Positions 60,120 to 64,000 of a stretch of DNA of 64,000 bases are shown here, piece after piece (positions within the stretch are counted from its first letter, which is position 1; every line of letters begins with the position of its first letter). Position numbers and translations under genes: made by a program. Under the pieces are notes generated by a model, which was not told the DNA's origin, ran no database searches, and saw only the letters and a list, made by a program, of their open reading frames with translations. The stretch comes from Alteraurantiacibacter buctensis (lineage in GTDB: Bacteria > Pseudomonadota > Alphaproteobacteria > Sphingomonadales > Sphingomonadaceae): positions 186,001 to 250,000 of the forward strand of contig NZ_WTYV01000001.1 in NCBI RefSeq assembly GCF_009827655.1. Reading direction: 5' to 3'.

Positions 60120-61060
60120 CGGCGTTCGCCCGGCAGCAGGTCGCCGTAGCGTTCTTCCAGCACGCGGGTGAACTCGTCACGCCGGCGCAGTTCGGCCAGC
60201 ATGCCGTTTACATCGAACGATGCCACCTGGCTGCGGATATAGTCCGCGCCCTCGCGGCCCCACCGGGCGCGCTGTTCCTCGCTGATCGGCTCCACGAAGC
60301 CGCCGTGCAGCACCGGATCGGAATAGAAGCTGCCCGCCGGGGTGCCGCTGAACGGCGGCACGAAGCGCGAAAGCTGGCTGGGATCGCGCAGCACTTCGTG
60401 GCGCGGCTGGGTTACGTTGACGGGGATATCGTTCAGCCGGCCGACGATCTGGTAGGAACCGAAGCTGACCAGCTCGCGCGCGTTGGGCGGGCCGTCACCG
60501 AAACCCGGACGCGATTCGCCCGGTGCCCAGGCGCGCACCATGTCGGTGCCCATCCAAAGCACCGGAACGTGCAGCTCGTCGAACGTCTCGCGCACCAGCG
60601 GCAGCATGGTCTGCTGCGAGGGGCCGTGCGAGGTGAGGAACACGATCCGGCGGAAGCCTTGGCGCACCCACGAGCGGACCAGCGCCTTCAGGTAAGGGAG
60701 GCTGTCCGAAGTCGAGACATAGGTGGTGCCGCGGCTGGTGGTGGTGCCGCCGGGATAGAAATAGGCCAGGTACGGCGCAACCAGCCCGTCGCCCTTTTCG
60801 GCCAGCTCCATGGCGTAGGCCAGCGGGATCACGTATTCGACATCGGTCGGCATCCCGCCGTTCTGTTCCACCGGGCCCACCGGCACGAACAGCACGTCAT
60901 TGCGGGCCAGGTACTGCTCCACCTCCCAGCCGCTCAGCGCGGTCATCATGCGGCTGCGCATGGCGGGCGCTTCGGCGGTGGCAGGCGTGTCCTGCGCCAC
61001 TGCGGCGGGCGCGACGGCCAGCAGCAGGGCAGCAGCGGTAAGGACGGCAAGACGGGTCAT
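60116..61060 (-). CDS. Exported creatininase-family protein with altered metal motif
   Basis: A 314-residue creatininase/creatinine amidohydrolase family protein with a signal peptide (RLAVLTAAALLLAVAPAAVAQ). The family motif normally reads EQHGPHLP; here it is VEQNGGMPTD, so one metal-binding His is replaced by Asn. A second part, LTSHGPSQQT, corresponds to the usual NGHGGN. Exported members of this family cleave amide or lactam bonds in diverse compounds. The changed motif suggests either a different metal site or a non-creatinine substrate. ATG 61060 follows GGAGA. Its stop overlaps the convergent SGNH B end by 4 bp. Confidence 0.83.
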   Translation of the reverse strand: MTRLAVLTAAALLLAVAPAAVAQDTPATAEAPAMRSRMMTALSGWEVEQYLARNDVLFVPVGPVEQNGGMPTDVEYVIPLAYAMELAEKGDGLVAPYLAYFYPGGTTTSRGTTYVSTSDSLPYLKALVRSWVRQGFRRIVFLTSHGPSQQTMLPLVRETFDELHVPVLWMGTDMVRAWAPGESRPGFGDGPPNARELVSFGSYQIVGRLNDIPVNVTQPRHEVLRDPSQLSRFVPPFSGTPAGSFYSDPVLHGGFVEPISEEQRARWGREGADYIRSQVASFDVNGMLAELRRRDEFTRVLEERYGDLLPGERR

Positions 61061-61100
61061 CGGCAATCTCCGCAAGGGTGCATCACGGTTATCGAGGGCA

Positions 61101-61145
61101 GGCGGCAGGTGCGGACCGTTGTGTCCCGGTCGCCCACCTGCCGCC
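61101..61145 (-). terminator. Hairpin between TonB receptor 2 and creatininase-family gene
   Basis: GGCGGCAGGTG (61101-61111) and CACCTGCCGCC (61135-61145) form a perfect 11-bp stem with a 23-base loop, 30 bp past the stop of the minus-strand TonB gene. No T-run follows, so it may be an attenuator or processing hairpin rather than a full terminator. Confidence 0.45.
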
Positions 61146-61174
61146 CATGATCGGGTATGGGAGAGAAGCCCCGA

Positions 61175-64000
61175 TCACATTTCGAAGCGCACACCCAGGC
61201 GCCAGGTCTGGCCCAGCAGGTCGTACCACGCGTTGCCACCACCCGATGCCGGCAGCGGCGGGGCCTGATTCAGCAGGTTGTTGACCGTGCCATAGACCTC
61301 GATCTTCCGCTCGTCGGTGCCCAGGTTGTAGGCGGCGCCCACGTTCACGTAACCACGGGCGGGCACGATGTTGTCGCTGATCGAGTTGAACAGCGTGGGG
61401 CTGTAGCTGGGATCATCCGGCCCCACGAACTGGTTGTTGAAGCGGCCCTTGCTGATGAAGCGGTACTGCACGTTGGCCGACAGGCGGCTGCCGCGATAGG
61501 CTAGCGTGGTGTTGGCGACCCAGCTGGGGATGCCCGCCGTGCCGCCGAAGATCGTGCCGCTCTGCCCGGCGCGGTTCACGCCGTTGGGGAACGTGCGCGA
61601 AACGTCGAAGGTGGAGCGGTACTCCATCACGTGCGTGGCCTGCGAGCTCAGCGTGATGCGCGCCTCCTCACCGGTCAGGAAGTCGGTCACCGGCACCACA
61701 TAGTTCAGCGCGAAGTCGATGCCGCGCGTCTGGAACTGGGCGAAGTTCGCGTTCTGCGACAGCACCGAGAGCACGCGGCCTGCCAGCGGATCGTTGTTGG
61801 CAAAGGTGATCAGGCCGCAATAGGGGCTGGTCACATCCACCGTGCCGCTGCCGATGCAGTTGGTCAGCGAAGTGGCAGCGCCCGTGGCGCCGATGGCCTG
61901 CTTGACCTTGATGTCGAAGTAGTCCGCCGAGACGTTGAACCCGGGCAGGAAGCCGGGCGTGAAGACCACGCCGAAGCTGTCCGTGCGGCCGATCTCCGGC
62001 TTGAGGCCGGGGTTGCCGCCGGTCACGCTGTCATATTGGTAAGACGTCTGGCCGGCAAAGGCAGCGCGCGTATCGGCGAAGGTTGGGCGCGGCACCACGG
62101 TGACGGCCGCGGTATAGAGCTCGGTCAGGCTGGGCGCGCGGATGTCGCGCGACATCGTTCCGCGCACCATGATGGCCGAAATCGGCCGCCAGACGAGACC
62201 CGCCTTCCACGTCGCCACGTCACCCGAGGTGCTGTAGTCCGTGGCGCGGGCAGCACCGTTAAACTCCAGCGAACCGGTGAACCAGTCCTCGCTCAGCAGC
62301 GGAATGATCGTTTCCACATAGGCTTCGGTCACCGAGACGCCGGCCTTGGGGAAATCACGCGGGGCGCGGGCGTTGAAGGCACCGGCCTGGCTGATCGGGT
62401 CCACGGCGGTGACGAAGGTTTCCTCGCGGTATTCGAAGCCGAAACCTGCCGAGACTGGCCCCGCCCACAGGTTGCCCAGTTCGCCGCTGGCATTGGCACT
62501 GGCTTCCAGCAGTGTGGAAACTGCTTCCGAGTGCGCGGTGCCGAAGGCATAGTTGTAGGCCGCATCCGAATAGGATGCGCGGCCCAGGATGTTGATCGGC
62601 TGGCACCCCGCATCGCGCGCCGCCTGGCTGGCACAGACAGTCTGGCCGTTCAGGGTGATCGCGTTGATGGCGTTGAGGAAGTTGGCCGTGATCGCGGTGT
62701 TCGACTGGTCCTGGATGGTCTTGTTGCGACCGTACTGCACGCCCAGATCCCACTGCCAGGTGCCGGGGCCATCACCGCGCAGGCCGCCGGCCAGGCTGTA
62801 GGTCTCGCTGTCGGTGTCGATGATCGGCGGGCCAAAATCGTTGCCCAGGTAGCCGATGGTCAGCGAGCCGTTCGCCGGGATCAGCGCCAGTTGCGCCGGG
62901 GTCAGCGCTGCCTGCAGATAGGGGTTGTTGCGGCTGATCGACAGGAAGTTGGCGGTGCCGCCCGGCTGTGCGGCGCGAATCTGGGCGCTGATGTTTTCCG
63001 AATTGAGCTGCGCATAGAGGCCGCGGGCCCACAGTTCCATCCCGTCGGTAATCTCGAAGGTGGCATTGGCTGCCGCACTGTAGCGCTCTGTGGCTGCGCG
63101 CAGCACCTGATAGTCGGCCGCGTTGGTGCCGCCGACCATGCGGGTGCCGATCTGGCCCTGGTACAGGCCCACATCGAACGGCGCGGTGGTCACGGCGCCG
63201 CCGGATCCGGCCACGAACTGCAGGTTGCGCAGCGCCGCCGGGTTGGCGGCCGAGTTGGCAATCAGGCCGCCCGGTGTCAGCGTGCCCCACAGGACGTTAT
63301 CGGTAATCAGGTTGGCCGGCAGGTTGGCCGCACGATTGGCGCCGAAGGACACCGAGGCAACGTTGGCCCGGCCCCATGCCCGCAGGTCGTTGACCAGGCC
63401 GGTTCCCTCGTTGTTGCCATACTCGCCGCCCACCACGATATGGCCGCGGCCATCGGCAAAGCTGAGGCCGCCGGCCAGCGAGGCGAAGCTGTCCTCGGCA
63501 TCGCCATACTTGGTCTCGCCGTACTGGACGTTGCCCTTGAGGCCTTCCAGCCGGGTGTTCATCTGCAGGTTGAGCACGCCCGCGATCGCGCCCGAGCCAT
63601 AGGCGGCCGAAGCGCCGCCGGTGACCACGTCGATCCGGCTGATCAGCGCCGAGGGAATGAGGTTGAGGTCGGTCGCACCGGCCACGGTGGCACCGGGGAA
63701 GTTGACCGAGGGCAGGCGCATCCGGTCGAGCAGCACCAGCGTGCGGGTGGCACCAAGGCCGCGCAGGTCGGGCGAGTTGATCGCCTGGTTGCCGATGCCG
63801 CCGGCCTCCGGCGCATTGGTGCGGCGGAAGCTGGGCACTTCGTTGATGATGTCGGCAATGTTAACCGTTGCCCGGTCTTCGATCGCCTGTTCGCCGATCA
63901 CCGTGGTGGGGCTGGGCGCGATGAAGCCGGCGCGATCGATGCGCGAGCCACTGACCACGATGGTGTCGCTGCCGCCCGTATCGTCTGCTGCCTGCGCATT
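61175..64000 (-). CDS. TonB-dependent receptor, N-terminus beyond window
   Basis: At least 941 residues of a large TonB-dependent receptor are visible. The frame runs through the end of the window (residues NAQAADDTGGSDTIVVSGSR before the plug), so the signal peptide and start are missing. A TonB-box-like TIVVSGSR is followed by a plug domain (TVNIADIINEVPSFRRTNAPE, IDVVTGGASAAYGSGAIAGV) and a long barrel ending WRLGVRFEM. Its size and the VVTGGASAAYGSGA plug motif place it in the large sphingomonad receptor group for carbohydrates or aromatics. It has one cysteine-rich surface loop (CASQAARDAGC). Its substrate is unknown, but it neighbours the hydrolase locus. Confidence 0.92.
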   Translation of the reverse strand, partial: NAQAADDTGGSDTIVVSGSRIDRAGFIAPSPTTVIGEQAIEDRATVNIADIINEVPSFRRTNAPEAGGIGNQAINSPDLRGLGATRTLVLLDRMRLPSVNFPGATVAGATDLNLIPSALISRIDVVTGGASAAYGSGAIAGVLNLQMNTRLEGLKGNVQYGETKYGDAEDSFASLAGGLSFADGRGHIVVGGEYGNNEGTGLVNDLRAWGRANVASVSFGANRAANLPANLITDNVLWGTLTPGGLIANSAANPAALRNLQFVAGSGGAVTTAPFDVGLYQGQIGTRMVGGTNAADYQVLRAATERYSAAANATFEITDGMELWARGLYAQLNSENISAQIRAAQPGGTANFLSISRNNPYLQAALTPAQLALIPANGSLTIGYLGNDFGPPIIDTDSETYSLAGGLRGDGPGTWQWDLGVQYGRNKTIQDQSNTAITANFLNAINAITLNGQTVCASQAARDAGCQPINILGRASYSDAAYNYAFGTAHSEAVSTLLEASANASGELGNLWAGPVSAGFGFEYREETFVTAVDPISQAGAFNARAPRDFPKAGVSVTEAYVETIIPLLSEDWFTGSLEFNGAARATDYSTSGDVATWKAGLVWRPISAIMVRGTMSRDIRAPSLTELYTAAVTVVPRPTFADTRAAFAGQTSYQYDSVTGGNPGLKPEIGRTDSFGVVFTPGFLPGFNVSADYFDIKVKQAIGATGAATSLTNCIGSGTVDVTSPYCGLITFANNDPLAGRVLSVLSQNANFAQFQTRGIDFALNYVVPVTDFLTGEEARITLSSQATHVMEYRSTFDVSRTFPNGVNRAGQSGTIFGGTAGIPSWVANTTLAYRGSRLSANVQYRFISKGRFNNQFVGPDDPSYSPTLFNSISDNIVPARGYVNVGAAYNLGTDERKIEVYGTVNNLLNQAPPLPASGGGNAWYDLLGQTWRLGVRFEM

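Overview
The window is high-GC, densely packed DNA from what is almost certainly a sphingomonad alphaproteobacterium (Novosphingobium/Sphingobium type). The call rests on a LigW-type 5-carboxyvanillate decarboxylase, three lignostilbene-dioxygenase-like carotenoid oxygenases, a hisC-tyrA pair next to metX-metW, two TonB-dependent receptors, and small intergenic hairpin repeats of a kind common in sphingomonads. No rRNA, tRNA, CRISPR array, transposase or phage gene was seen. Most of the window is a catabolic island for plant- or lignin-derived compounds, with a short housekeeping block in the middle.

Layout. (1) 1-8473, plus strand: the end of an MFS gene, then an operon of SnoaL-like protein, aldehyde dehydrogenase, LigW-like decarboxylase, O-methyltransferase, MFS transporter and benzoylformate-decarboxylase-like ThDP enzyme. 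(2) 8486-15955, minus: an operon-like run of a small Tat protein, carotenoid oxygenase 1, three DUF3237 proteins, a secreted SnoaL/DUF8021-like protein, a lipoprotein beta-lactamase-fold hydrolase, an exported M20 amidohydrolase and a lipoprotein Cu/Zn superoxide dismutase. (3) 16033-23098: carotenoid oxygenase 2 (best lignostilbene dioxygenase match) divergent from a MarR regulator, followed by an aromatic-acid MFS symporter and the glutathione formaldehyde pathway (frmA, four tandem VOC genes, fghA). (4) 23140-30568: a LysR regulator and the NAD-dependent molybdenum formate dehydrogenase operon fdsG-fdsB-mobA-fdsA-fdsD-fdhD. Blocks 3 and 4 together form a complete formaldehyde-to-CO2 route, as expected where methoxylated aromatics are O-demethylated.

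(5) 30627-36847: a small basic protein, SnoaL + MFS, a BamE-like membrane protein, metW-metX and divergent hisC-tyrA. (6) 37252-45611: DUF3237 + PhzS-like flavin monooxygenase, trxB, then a plus-strand set with a Tat-exported carotenoid oxygenase 3, secreted polysaccharide deacetylase, periplasmic PQQ/haem c alcohol dehydrogenase and secreted SnoaL protein. (7) 45621-64000: tannase/feruloyl esterase, ROK fructokinase, HSL-type esterase, TonB receptor, GH68 sucrase, MFS, second esterase, ceramidase-like hydrolase, LacI regulator, two SGNH esterases, a creatininase-family protein and a second TonB receptor (cut by the window end).

Most interesting points. Region 7 reads as a LacI-controlled locus for taking up and dismantling acylated sucrose: a recurrent palindrome CAATCGATTG sits before the TonB receptor, the GH68 gene, the ceramidase/esterase operon and, in imperfect form, between the two SGNH esterases. 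Regions 2 and 6 suggest that part of the stilbene-type aromatic metabolism is periplasmic, including a dioxygenase carrying a Tat signal. DUF3237 occurs four times beside these oxygenases and is a candidate for an uncharacterised enzymatic role. A matched pair of LysR operators flanks the formate dehydrogenase regulator gene.
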